In this document: piece by piece, positions 8,202-16,557 of the stretch | Numbering within the stretch: position 1 is the first letter of the stretch | Layout of the letters: every line of letters begins with the position of its first letter | Assembly (NCBI GenBank): GCA_013695765.1 | Contig: JACCZW010000095.1 | Location: forward strand, 1 to 39,611 | DNA from: Gammaproteobacteria bacterium | GTDB taxonomy: Bacteria; Pseudomonadota; Gammaproteobacteria; JACCYU01 | Length of the DNA stretch: 39,611 bases | Direction: 5' to 3' | Translations under genes and position numbers: made by a program | The notes under the pieces: generated by a model | Database searches by the model: none | What the model saw: only the letters and a program-made list of their open reading frames with translations | What the model was told of the DNA's origin: nothing

Positions 8202-8885
8202 CTAGTTCAACGCGATCCTCAAGCCCGCGGCGGTAGCGAGCGGCGCCAGAATAACACTCATTATGAATATCGCGCCCATGATAGCAAGCTGACCGCTCAC
8301 CGGCAGGCCGGCCGCGGCTGCGTCCACCGCGCTGGTGGCGAAGATCAGCACCGGCACGTAAAGCGGCAGCACCAGCAGCGCCAGCAGCATGCCGCCCCGC
8401 CGCAGCCCGATGGTCAGCGCCACCCCGATCGAACCCACAAGACTCAGTACCGGCGTGCCCAGCGCGAGGGTCGCGAGCAGCACGGGCAGCGCGCCGACCG
8501 GCAGATAAAGCATCATCGCCAGTGGCGGCGCAATTATCAAAAGCGGCAGGCCCGCCACCAGCCAGTGCGCGGTGACCTTGGCCAGTACCAGCGCGGCCAC
8601 CGGCTGCGGGCTTATCAGCATCAATTCCAGCGCGCCATCTTCGAAGTCCGCACGGAACATGCCCTCCAGCGCCAGCAGGGTCGCCAGCAGCGCCACCACC
8701 CACACGACGCCGGGCGCTATGCGGCTCAGCAATTCCGTATCGGGGCCGATGCCCAGCGGCAGCAAGGTCGCGACCAGCGCGAAAAACAGCAGCGGATTGG
8801 CAAACTCCGCGCGATTACGATACGCAAGGATAATGTCACGGCGCAGCAACGTCATGTAGGCAACGCTAATGGCCGGTTGGTTCAT
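8202..8885 (-). CDS. ccmB: CcmB, haem exporter membrane subunit
   Basis: A 227-residue, six-helix permease partner of the CcmA ATPase. The start at 8885 (MNQPAISVAYMTLLRRDIIL) overlaps the ccmA stop in an ATGA junction, the usual ccmAB arrangement; the longer frame upstream is only ccmA read out of phase. Recognisable family stretches include RADFEDGALELMLISP, the coupling region near the ATPase. CcmAB uses ATP to free holo-CcmE from CcmCD. Confidence 0.94.
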   Translation of the reverse strand: MNQPAISVAYMTLLRRDIILAYRNRAEFANPLLFFALVATLLPLGIGPDTELLSRIAPGVVWVVALLATLLALEGMFRADFEDGALELMLISPQPVAALVLAKVTAHWLVAGLPLLIIAPPLAMMLYLPVGALPVLLATLALGTPVLSLVGSIGVALTIGLRRGGMLLALLVLPLYVPVLIFATSAVDAAAAGLPVSGQLAIMGAIFIMSVILAPLATAAGLRIALN

Positions 8886-9535
8886 ACGCCGAGTACGATT
8901 CGCTTGAGCGGATGCGCGCCCAGATCGATGGGGCGATGCGTGGTCAGGATCAGCAACCCGCCAGTATCCAGATGCGCGCGCAACATCGCCTCGATCTGCC
9001 GGGCGGCGTCCGTGTCCAGCGCGGTCAGCGGCTCGTCCAGCAGCCATAGCCTCGCGTCCAGCATCAACAGACGCGCCAACGCCACGCGCCGCCGCTGCCC
9101 GGCGGACAAAGTGCGGCATAGCGTATCCGACATGGTCTTAAGGCCCACCGCCGCCAACGCATGACTCGAAGTGGATAAAGGTTTCGATCTGCCTAGCGCG
9201 CTCGCGAAGCGCAGATTCTCGTGCGCGGTCAGCTCCAGCTTGATGCCATTGGCATGGCCGACGTATCCGATGTCAGCGAGAAACGCCGCACGATCGTCGT
9301 CCACGTCGCGGCCGCGCCATTGAACCTTGCCGGCATCGCGCAGGCCCAGCCCGCACAATAGGCGCAGCAGACTGGTCTTGCCGCTGCCGTTAGGCCCGTC
9401 GATGCGCAGCGCCTCGCCCGCACGGAGCGAAAAATCCACCCCGCTGAACAATTGTCGCTCGTTGCGGGTGCAGGCAAGCTCGCGCGCCGTCAGCTCCGCG
9501 GTCGCAACAAGATTATCGCTGGCTACCGTGTCCAT
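8882..9535 (-). CDS. ccmA: CcmA, haem exporter ATP-binding subunit
   Basis: A 217-residue ABC ATPase: Walker A GPNGSGKT (residues 47-54), signature LSAGQ (143-147), Walker B LWLLDEP (163-169) and the switch histidine His200 (LTTH). It is the first gene of the nine-gene ccm operon, so the operon promoter should lie just right of 9535. A TATCAT box about 9 bases before the ATG could be a -10, but I see no good -35. Confidence 0.94.
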   Translation of the reverse strand: MDTVASDNLVATAELTARELACTRNERQLFSGVDFSLRAGEALRIDGPNGSGKTSLLRLLCGLGLRDAGKVQWRGRDVDDDRAAFLADIGYVGHANGIKLELTAHENLRFASALGRSKPLSTSSHALAAVGLKTMSDTLCRTLSAGQRRRVALARLLMLDARLWLLDEPLTALDTDAARQIEAMLRAHLDTGGLLILTTHRPIDLGAHPLKRIVLGV

Positions 9536-9689
9536 AAGGCGCGTTATGATACAAGAAGCACCGATCTTGCCGAGATCTATGGATTTTACGTAAAGGCTGA
9601 AAAATGTGCCGCGTATCCTCCAAATTCAGCGACCGCAACGGCGGCCGTTTCGGTTGCAGGCAGGCGCGAATGCCGTGTTGACCATGGTC

Positions 9690-10045
9690 CGCACGTTGTT
9701 GGCGCTATTGGGATCGTGCTCATTGCCGCTCGCCAGCGCTGATAGAAATATTGCAGAATTACCACCAGGCCATGCTAGTCGGCGGCGCGTATGACCTTGT
9801 CGGCGCGCTTCAGCCAGGCGAGCTTCAACGCCCCGTGAGGCATGAACGCGGAGACAATCCACGGATGCGGGTCCACGCCGTGCTGCAACGGATTGCCACC
9901 CTGCATCCCTAAGGTTATCGCCGCCTTGAGCAGCTGGCGGCGTACGACGGCAGCGCGGCGATGAATTCACTGGTGTTGCGATTCACGTTCCAGATGCCGG
10001 TATCCGGATACCGCTAGGTGGCTTTAAGTAACAAGGCAGGCTGCA
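9690..10045 (-). pseudogene. Decayed cellulase-superfamily glycoside hydrolase fragment
   Basis: On the minus strand the gap between ccmA and the DUF6494 gene reads as a broken TIM-barrel hydrolase. From about 10013 one frame gives YPDTGIWNVNRNTSEFIAAL; after a shift near 9945 a second frame continues ITLGMQGGNPLQH, PHPWIVSAF, GALKLAWLKRADKVIRAAD, hits a TAG at 9777-9775, then reads HGLVVILQYFYQ. In this family a YPDTG, N-T-x-EF, QGGxP, W-x-x-SAF, ADxxGMVVIL order is characteristic of the barrel's first strands. The rest of the protein (catalytic acids) is absent. So this is the N-terminal part of a gene disabled by frameshift and nonsense mutation. Family is recalled from motif order, not from a search. 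Confidence 0.6.
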
Positions 10046-10160
10046 ATGTGCACGTCTGCACCCATCGCGTAACGGGGATGTCCTTGCGGATGCTAGCCTG
10101 GCAATTGAGGTGCCGGCGCTCCGCGGGCTTCTGGCAACCGTGAATTCCGCCGTGTGACGG

Positions 10161-10370
10161 TTACTTCTCCAGCACAATTTCGCCGTCGATTTTGAATTTA
10201 AGATTTAGCGCCGGGATCTCCAGGGTCATAGCGGCGGGCAGTTTTTCATCACCCTTGAGCTTGCCGGCGGCCAGCGCCGCATCGACCTCTTTCTCGATTT
10301 CCCGCTGCGATGTGATGCCAACCTTTTTCAGGAATTTGCGGATTTGCATGTTCAGTGTATCTTCGTTCAT
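10161..10370 (-). CDS. DUF6494 family small protein
   Basis: A 69-residue soluble protein: MNEDTLNMQIRKFLKKVGIT, then SQREIEKEV, ending in a beta-type segment (LNLKFKIDGEIVLEK). This matches DUF6494, a family of about 70 residues in Proteobacteria with no known function. The start at 10370 is chosen over the longer frame because GAGGA sits 8 bases upstream and the family begins MNE. It stands alone between the decayed hydrolase and xseB, which is transcribed divergently. Confidence 0.85.
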   Translation of the reverse strand: MNEDTLNMQIRKFLKKVGITSQREIEKEVDAALAAGKLKGDEKLPAAMTLEIPALNLKFKIDGEIVLEK

Positions 10371-10556
10371 CACCGTGTCCTCGCTTACAATGCCGTTTGT
10401 CGATCGCTTAAGCATACACGAGTGTAATCGCCGCTTATGACCTCCAGGCCACAGCGCAGCCTGCGTGCACTTAGTGGCCGCGCCAGGGCGTGTCGACCAT
10501 GTTATCTTGATACCGCACAGTTATCCTGATCCTGACATAGTGGCGTTGAAATTCGA

Positions 10557-10811
10557 ATGGCGCGCAAGAAAACACCTGTCGACTTTGAGCAATCGCTGAC
10601 CGAACTGGAGTCGCTGGTCGAACGCCTGGAGCAGGGCGATTTGACGCTGGAAGAATCGCTTAAGACCTTCGAACGTGGTGTGGCGCTCACGCGCGCGTTG
10701 CAGGCCGCGCTTAGGCAAGCCGAACAGAAAATCGAAATCCTGACAACCCGGGGGGGACATGCCGTCGTCGAACCGTTTGAGACCGATAACCACACCGACA
10801 ATGGAAATTGA
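10557..10811 (+). CDS. xseB: Exodeoxyribonuclease VII small subunit
   Basis: An 84-residue protein with the full XseB helical hairpin: [20 protein letters not shown] then [20 protein letters not shown]. Several copies bind one XseA to form exonuclease VII, which degrades single-stranded DNA. Its end overlaps the ispA start by 11 bases, as in many gammaproteobacteria. No clear Shine-Dalgarno site precedes the ATG. Confidence 0.93.
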   Translation: MARKKTPVDFEQSLTELESLVERLEQGDLTLEESLKTFERGVALTRALQAALRQAEQKIEILTTRGGHAVVEPFETDNHTDNGN

Positions 10812-11691
10812 AGCGCGGTTGCACGCGCTTTCCGCGCGCGTGGGGCGCGCGCTCGATGTGTGGCTGCCGGCCGAGCAGTTACAGCCGGGCATGCTGCACA
10901 AGGCCATGCGCTATGCCGCTCTGGGCGGTGGCAAACGCATGCGCCCGGCGCTGGTTTATGCGACCGGTACCGCACTGGGCAGCCCGCTGGACAGCCTGGA
11001 CGGCGTCGCCTGCTCGGTGGAGCTGATTCACGCCTACTCTCTGATCCATGACGATCTGCCCGCGATGGACGACGACGACCTGCGGCGCGGCAAGCCTTCG
11101 TGCCACAAGGCGTTCGACGAAGCTACGGCGATCCTGGCGGGCGACGCCATGCAGGCGCTGGCGTTTTACATACTGGCGCACGATCACCGCATCGCGGTTG
11201 ATCCGGCCGTGCGCATCGAAATGGTGGCATTGCTGGCGCTGGCGTCCGGCTCACGTGGCATGGCCGGCGGGCAGGCCATCGATCTGGCGTCGGTGGGCGC
11301 GAGGCTCGATATTGCGCAGTTGGAGGCCATGCACATTCACAAGACCGGCGCGCTGATTCGCGCCAGCGTGGTGATGGCGGCCGCGAGCTGTCGCGATCTG
11401 GATGCTTCGCGCCGCGACAACCTGGATCATTTCGCGAAATGTATCGGGCTCGCGTTTCAGATTCGCGACGATATCCTGGACGTGGAGGGCGACACCGCCA
11501 CACTTGGCAAGACGCAGGGCGCGGATCATGCGCGCGACAAGCCGACCTATCCCGCGCTGATGGGTCTGGAGCAGGCCAAGGCGCGCGCGCGCGATCTGCA
11601 CGACGACGCACTGGCAAGCCTGTCGGGTTTCGACGGGCGCGCCGATCTGCTGCGCGATATCGCGCGCTATATCGTCATGCGGATCAAGTAA
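10801..11691 (+). CDS. ispA: Farnesyl diphosphate synthase (IspA-type prenyltransferase)
   Basis: A 296-residue trans-isoprenyl diphosphate synthase that condenses IPP with DMAPP/GPP to farnesyl diphosphate in the cytoplasm. Both aspartate-rich motifs are present: [16 protein letters not shown] (from residue 84) and DDILDVEGD (223-231); GGGKRMRP and GGQAIDL are also conserved. The ATG at 10801 (MEIEARL) is preferred to an upstream in-frame codon because it gives the standard N-terminus and the family-typical overlap with xseB. In related genomes dxs follows at once; here it is 4.9 kb away. Confidence 0.93.
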   Translation: MEIEARLHALSARVGRALDVWLPAEQLQPGMLHKAMRYAALGGGKRMRPALVYATGTALGSPLDSLDGVACSVELIHAYSLIHDDLPAMDDDDLRRGKPSCHKAFDEATAILAGDAMQALAFYILAHDHRIAVDPAVRIEMVALLALASGSRGMAGGQAIDLASVGARLDIAQLEAMHIHKTGALIRASVVMAAASCRDLDASRRDNLDHFAKCIGLAFQIRDDILDVEGDTATLGKTQGADHARDKPTYPALMGLEQAKARARDLHDDALASLSGFDGRADLLRDIARYIVMRIK

Positions 11692-11765
11692 TCTGGCTTG
11701 CGGCTTTCGCGCCAGCACCTGTCACCCGCTCATGCTCGACGAAACACCTGCTCGGCGTCCTCTGA

Positions 11766-12255
11766 TTCGCCAGCCGCGCAAGGAACTGGTTCAAGGATGA
11801 CGAGTTGGAATTCCGCAAGACGATCACACGCTATGTCACCGTGGCGCGTAAGCGGCTTCAGCTCATTGAACGACTGCGGGAGTCCGATCGCCGCAAGGAC
11901 GAGGCGCTCGAGGAGCTATTGGTTGTAAACAGCGAGCTGGATCGAAGAGTGCTCGACCGTACCCGTATAGCCGACAAACGCGCCACTCAACTGCGCGCGC
12001 TGGCCTCCGAGCCACGTTGGCCGAGGACCGGAAGCAGCAGAATCTCGCCGCCAATCTGCACGATTCCATGGCGTAGTATCTGATCCTGGCCACATTCAAA
12101 CTCGCCGGCCGGGAACCATCCATCAAGGACGAGGGTATACAGCAGGCGGTGCGGAGCGTCACGAAAGTGCTGAGCCAAGCTAGCGAGTCGGGGCGCTCGC
12201 ATATTTTGCCTTGAGCATGCTGTACTGAAAGACCTGGGTCTGACCAAGGCACTGT
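11766..12255 (+). pseudogene. Decayed sensor histidine kinase fragment (HisKA_3 type)
   Basis: An open frame from 11766 without a start codon gives a coiled-coil linker (RYVTVARKRLQLIERLRESD, DRTRIADKRATQLRALASE). After a frameshift near 12011 it continues ATLAEDRKQQNLAANLHDSM, the dimerisation/phosphoacceptor box of NarX/DesK-type kinases with the phosphorylatable histidine. A TAG at 12074-12076 stands where a Gln codon is usual, then KDEGIQQAVRSVTKVLSQAS, a stop at 12212, and a last shifted piece LKDLGLTKAL. The order matches the HisKA_3 domain; no ATPase domain follows. The gene is therefore truncated at both ends and broken at least four times. Confidence 0.75.
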
Positions 12256-12429
12256 AATCGCTTAAATGAATGCACAACACCGAGTTCGCGATTTCGGCGC
12301 AAGCCGGACAAAATCGTCTGGAACGATTTTGAAAAGTTTTGGCTGGCCCGTTTGGACGCACACGTGGACGCGAGACGAACGTAACGTGCATGCTGAGCTG
12401 AAGACAGGATAATCCTGAAACCTCGCCCT

Positions 12430-13401
12430 TCAGCGCGACGCGCGTTCATGTTCGGCCAATAACGCCTGTATCTGTTCGATATCGGCTTTCGGCAACGTCT
12501 TGTCGCCGGCCTTGACCGTCTCTTCGATCTGTCGCGGGCGGCGGGCGCCGACGATTGCGGCGGTGATTTCCGGCCTTCGCAACACCCAGGCGATCGCCAG
12601 TTGGCCCGTGCTCAGGTCGTTGCGCTCCGCGATGGGCTTAAGCTGCTCGATCAGTTTCAGGTTGGCGCTTAAAAGCGGCTCCTTGAACTGATCGCTGCCG
12701 CGTCGCCAGTCTTCTTTGGCCAGCGCGTCGATTTTTTCGCGCGTGTATTTGCCCGTTAGCAGACCGGCTTTCATCGGGCTGTAGGCGATCACACCGATAT
12801 TATGGGCCGCGCAGTATTCCAGTAAATTGTCCTCCACACCGCGTTCGAGCATGCTGTAAGGCGGCTGCAACGAGGCCACCGGATGGATTTTTTGGATGCG
12901 CTCAAGCTGCGCCACCGTGAAATTCGATACACCCGCGTAGCGCACCTTGCCCTCATCGATCAGCTTGGCGATGGTGTTCCATGCTTCCTCGACGTTCTCA
13001 TCGGGATTGGGCCAGTGCACCTGGTATAAATCGATCGTGTCGATATCGAGGCGCTTGAGGCTGGCCTCAAGCTCTTCTCGTACGCTGGCGGCGTCTAGCT
13101 GGCCGAACGGCGTGGTGCCGCCCTCTTCCCAGCGCAGCCCGCACTTGGTCGCGACGATAACCTGATCGCGACGCCCGGCAATGGCCTTTGCGACCACCTC
13201 TTCCGCGTGGCCCAGGCCATAAATCGCGGCCGTATCGATCCAGTTGACACCTAAATCGAGCGCGCGCTGAATGGCGGCGACGGATTCCTTGTCGTCCTGC
13301 GGACCCCAGCCAAAATCCCAGTCGCCGCCGCCAATTGCCCAGGTCCCCAGCCCCACTGTGGTGAATTCAAGTTCGCTGTCTCCAAGCTGACGTGTCTGCA
13401 T
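12430..13401 (-). CDS. Aldo/keto reductase
   Basis: A 323-residue cytoplasmic NAD(P)H-dependent oxidoreductase with a TIM barrel. The catalytic tetrad is complete: Asp56 and Tyr61 (WIDTAAIYGLG), Lys86 (ATKCG), His129 (YQVHWP). The YSPMKAGLLTGKY loop and the C-terminal IVGARRPRQIEE cofactor segment place it among the IolS/AKR11-like enzymes. The natural substrate cannot be told from sequence. It is transcribed alone, opposite to ispA and dxs, within the interval that separates them. Confidence 0.92.
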   Translation of the reverse strand: MQTRQLGDSELEFTTVGLGTWAIGGGDWDFGWGPQDDKESVAAIQRALDLGVNWIDTAAIYGLGHAEEVVAKAIAGRRDQVIVATKCGLRWEEGGTTPFGQLDAASVREELEASLKRLDIDTIDLYQVHWPNPDENVEEAWNTIAKLIDEGKVRYAGVSNFTVAQLERIQKIHPVASLQPPYSMLERGVEDNLLEYCAAHNIGVIAYSPMKAGLLTGKYTREKIDALAKEDWRRGSDQFKEPLLSANLKLIEQLKPIAERNDLSTGQLAIAWVLRRPEITAAIVGARRPRQIEETVKAGDKTLPKADIEQIQALLAEHERASR

Positions 13402-13536
13402 ATCGTGTTCACTCCAGAGTTAAAAACCAAATGGGTTACTTACCGGCCTTAAAATCAACGAACTGAGCAACCGGCGTGCCACGCTTTGCCCACGACGTTG
13501 CGCGGCGTGTTGCTCGTATCCTTTGCGCGCCCCTAA

Positions 13537-13566
13537 GACGACGCGTTATGGGACGACGCGTTATGG
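13537..13566. repeat. Perfect 15-bp tandem duplication at the 3' end of the DUF4197 gene
   Basis: GACGACGCGTTATGG occurs twice in direct succession, at 13537-13551 and 13552-13566. The second copy contains the stop codon of the DUF4197 gene (TTA on the plus strand at 13561-13563). Because the unit is five codons long, the first copy repeats the stop in the same phase. Confidence 0.9.
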
Positions 13567-14334
13567 CTTGCCAAAGACCTTCTTCAGAATATCGGTGGTG
13601 CGCTTGGCCGGGTCTTGCCGGATCGCCGCTTCCTCTTTAGCAAGATAGTAGAAGATGCCGCCGATGCCCTCGCTCACCACATACTCGGAGAGATCCGCCT
13701 TGACATCGGGTGCGAACGGCACGTTCTGGTAGCGCGACATGACCTTGTCGTAGGCGGCGATCGCGCCAACTTGCGAAAGGCTTTCGGACACGACAGGTGA
13801 CATTTCCGCGGTCAGCGGCGCCGACATTTTGTCCTCGAAATAGCGGGTCGCGGCATCGTCGGGCCCGCTGTAAACGGCTTGCGCGTCTTCCAGGGTCATT
13901 TGCTGGATGGATTGCAGGAAGAGCGCCTTGGCCTTGGGCGTGGCGGCCTCGGCCGCGCGGTTGAGCTTCAGTTCCAGATCGTCGAGCATCGAACCCATGC
14001 CAACGGTATCCAGAGTTGCCTTAACCGTATCCAGACTCTGCGGCAACGGAATGTGAATGGCCGGATCGCTGTTGAAGCCGCCGGTCTGCCCAAGCTGACT
14101 GACCACCGTCTCGGTACCAACGCGCAAGGCCTCCTTCAGGCCCGCCCGTAGCTCGTCGGCCCCCAGTTGCGCGCCGCCGGATTCGTCTCCCGCTAGTCCG
14201 CCAATTAAGTCCTGGCCCTTTTCCAGCCAGCCGGCGCGCAGAGGGCCGCTGGCAACGGCGTACATGGCTATAGTCGCCAGCAACAGGGTCATCGCTGTCC
14301 GTCGGCACGGTTTTACATTTTCATACTGACTCAT
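13561..14334 (-). CDS. DUF4197 domain-containing exported protein
   Basis: A 257-residue protein with an N-terminal signal sequence (TLLLATIAMYAVASGPLRAG) and a DUF4197 body. Recognisable family features are LKEALRVGTETVVSQLGQTG near the start, PLPQSL, the central AKALFLQSIQQMTLEDAQAV with the GPDDAATRYFE segment, and a C-terminal GIFYYLAKEEAAIRQDP. The fold is largely helical and the function is unknown; export to the periplasm is inferred from the signal. A 15-bp tandem duplication covers its stop codon. It follows no operon partner; the next gene in the same direction (aldo/keto reductase) is 159 bases downstream. Confidence 0.88.
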   Translation of the reverse strand: MSQYENVKPCRRTAMTLLLATIAMYAVASGPLRAGWLEKGQDLIGGLAGDESGGAQLGADELRAGLKEALRVGTETVVSQLGQTGGFNSDPAIHIPLPQSLDTVKATLDTVGMGSMLDDLELKLNRAAEAATPKAKALFLQSIQQMTLEDAQAVYSGPDDAATRYFEDKMSAPLTAEMSPVVSESLSQVGAIAAYDKVMSRYQNVPFAPDVKADLSEYVVSEGIGGIFYYLAKEEAAIRQDPAKRTTDILKKVFGKP

Positions 14335-14688
14335 CCATCCTCCTTATCTGGCAGCGTCCGGTCTTTAAGTTTTACACATCGCATGCGACCGGCCGGGCTT
14401 GCGCGGGTTCAACACCTATAGTCCTCCGGTGCGGGCGTTTGCGCGTTCGCGTGTGGTAACGCCGCCATACGACTCGCGCCGCCGCGCGAAGCACCGCAAA
14501 CCGTATTAACGCTTTTTGTTCCAGGACGCGGTGCTCAAATCGGCATCGGCATGTTCCCGCAGGTCGCCACTTATGGGACGTTCGTCTTGACCATCGGTTT
14601 TTGCCGGGCATCCATCCCGCCAGCGCTTATGGCGTCCCGGTCGGCACGCTAATCTCTCCCAACTAAATAAACCACTTAGGGATTAGTG
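14335..14688. other. Divergent intergenic region, no gene seen
   Basis: These 354 bases separate the DUF4197 gene (minus) from the beta-barrel gene (plus). No reading frame resembles a known protein on either strand. They should hold the promoters of both genes, but I see no convincing -35/-10 pair. Confidence 0.5.
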
Positions 14689-16365
14689 ATGATCACAAGC
14701 CTGACAAGGACGCCGACGCCGCGGCGCGCTGTTGCCGACTCAATCCGCGCGCAGAAACTAATTGTCGCAGGTTTGAATGTAACCCGCGCATGCACTATTG
14801 CACTGACCGCGCTGAACTTATCAGCGCCGGCACAGGCCTACACGCCGGTCGCAACCGCCGCGAAGTCGGCACCTGCGGACAAGTCATCCTCTACCCCCGA
14901 ATTCCTGACCAATTTACGTAGGATGCCACGACTGCCAACTTTCGCAACACGCTCCACCACGAACGCTGGCGACAGCATCGATACCAATGATCGGAATTTC
15001 GACGGGCCGCTGTACTGGCAGGAACGAAATTCAAGCTATGGGGCGGTACAGTTCGAAGGCACACGCAGCCCTGCTAGCCCGCTGCCGGACCAGGGTCAGC
15101 CGGTCGATCACTTCTCCATGCATCAGGAAGGTCTGGTGTTCAACGATACGTGGCGGATGGACAGTGCGATTGGCGAGCAACGCACTCACACGTTGCCTAT
15201 GGTGGGATCTGGCTATCGCTATTCTTTGCCCGAAACGGGGTTGCTGGGCGTTACGACGCGCAGCTACGCCAAAGACACGGAGTTCAACTGGACGGCTGGA
15301 CAGGCCGGCTCTGTTGGGGGCCGCAAGATCAAGTCGTTCGAAACGACCTCCGGACAGGTATCCGGTTTCAGCGGCCGCCAGAACCTTAACGACAACTGGC
15401 GCTTAGGTGGACAAGCCTGGATGGTGGAGGGCGATGCTAAGGATGCAGCACAACGCAACCTCGGCGGTGCTCTCGAATACCTGAGTCCGAACAGAAATCA
15501 CCGGCAGACCATGCACGTCGCCCAGGACAGCCAGGATCACATGGGTTCATGGCTGGACAGCGATAACCATCTTGGCGCATGGCGTCAACGGTTCGGCGTT
15601 TATCGTTTCGATCCGAAGTTAAAGTGGGTAAACAAGAAGATGGACGATGACCGCGAAGGCGTTTACTGGCGGACCGATCACGAGAGCCGTCACACCGGCT
15701 GGTTTACCGGGGTGGAAGCGGAAAAAACGAACGTGTACGCCAACCCGAAAACTGCGGGGCTGCTAAAGACTTTCGCCTTCGTCGGCATTGAGCAGCAGCT
15801 CAACTCGGCGACTCGCATCGGCGGCAACTTTCGCTATGGAATCGAGCGCCCCGGAGTTGGCAAGCCATCGTCAATAGCGCACATCCGCAAGCTCAAAACG
15901 TTTCTGGAACGCCAACTGCCCATCGGCATAAGCCGCTTTGGCGCGCTCTTGGTCGAGCGGACTTCGCGGCAGCGCCCCGAACAGCAGGTCGGCGTCTTCT
16001 GGGATCAGGCGTGGCTGCAAAATGACACCGAACGTTTCAAGACCTCGATGGGAGTCACGCGTATTACCCGCGAGACGTTTATGGTCCCATCGACCGGATT
16101 CAAGCTAAAATATTCCCTAACCCGCCAGTTCGCACTCGAAGGGGCAATGCGCTATTTATGGCAGAACACAGGCGACCGCCAGGAAGACGCGTCCAGTTAC
16201 ATGTCAATGGGCGCCAGTTGGGCGGCCTTCCCTGCCTGGCTAGTCAGCTTAAACGGTCGCTGGGACGGCGACGTGGTCCAGGCCGATGAGGCGAACCGCG
16301 ATCTGCTCAACCGCGTTTACTTGACCATCGCCTATCAGCCGCGCGGTAACGCATACGCCGAATAG
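14689..16365 (+). CDS. Predicted outer-membrane beta-barrel protein, unknown family
   Basis: A 558-residue protein with a long N-terminus and hydrophobic stretch (ACTIALTALNLSAPAQA) suitable for signal-peptidase cleavage after AQA. The mature part is rich in alternating aromatic/polar residues and short turns: LGVTTRSYAKDTEFNW, NWRLGGQAWMVEG, WTGVEAEKTNVY-like strands, FAFVGIEQQL, TRIGGNFRYGIE, RFGALLVERTS, FKTSMGVTRIT, FALEGAMRYLW, WLVSLNGRWDG, VYLTIAYQPRG. This pattern suits a barrel with many strands. It ends NAYAE rather than in the terminal Phe common to Omp85 substrates. ATG 14689 is preferred to the GTG three bases earlier; AGGG lies upstream. I do not recognise the family, and no export or polysaccharide genes adjoin it. 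Confidence 0.65.
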   Translation: MITSLTRTPTPRRAVADSIRAQKLIVAGLNVTRACTIALTALNLSAPAQAYTPVATAAKSAPADKSSSTPEFLTNLRRMPRLPTFATRSTTNAGDSIDTNDRNFDGPLYWQERNSSYGAVQFEGTRSPASPLPDQGQPVDHFSMHQEGLVFNDTWRMDSAIGEQRTHTLPMVGSGYRYSLPETGLLGVTTRSYAKDTEFNWTAGQAGSVGGRKIKSFETTSGQVSGFSGRQNLNDNWRLGGQAWMVEGDAKDAAQRNLGGALEYLSPNRNHRQTMHVAQDSQDHMGSWLDSDNHLGAWRQRFGVYRFDPKLKWVNKKMDDDREGVYWRTDHESRHTGWFTGVEAEKTNVYANPKTAGLLKTFAFVGIEQQLNSATRIGGNFRYGIERPGVGKPSSIAHIRKLKTFLERQLPIGISRFGALLVERTSRQRPEQQVGVFWDQAWLQNDTERFKTSMGVTRITRETFMVPSTGFKLKYSLTRQFALEGAMRYLWQNTGDRQEDASSYMSMGASWAAFPAWLVSLNGRWDGDVVQADEANRDLLNRVYLTIAYQPRGNAYAE

Positions 16366-16370
16366 CTCCC

Positions 16371-16402
16371 GCCGGGTCGCGAGATTGAGGTCGCGACCCG
16401 GC
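16371..16402 (+). terminator. Strong hairpin after the beta-barrel gene
   Basis: GCCGGGTCGCGA at 16371-16382 pairs perfectly with TCGCGACCCGGC at 16391-16402 around an 8-base loop, starting 5 bases after the stop codon. The 12-bp GC-rich stem suits a terminator, but CCGCAGACG follows instead of a T run, so it may be a transcript-stabilising 3' hairpin or a Rho-assisted end. Confidence 0.6.
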
Positions 16403-16557
16403 CCGCAGACGCGCAGCCCGCATAGCCGCGTGCTCGCGTCAAGCGCCGAAGATTCACGCCCGGCGTGCGCACCTGGCGGAACCGCGCAAGGTCAGACTTC
16501 GCTTGCATAGCGCGTGCATGGACCAGATAATGATCGCGAAATCACCCGTCTTTCGCG

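Noticed and set aside
8199-9164. 321-codon plus-strand ORF opposite ccmB and ccmA
   Set aside because: Gln/His/Arg-rich antisense shadow of two clearly identified genes.
9606-9794. Plus-strand ORF with a signal-peptide-like stretch (VRTLLALLGSCSLPLASA)
   Set aside because: The minus strand of the same region reads as a decayed glycoside hydrolase across several frames, which explains the composition better.
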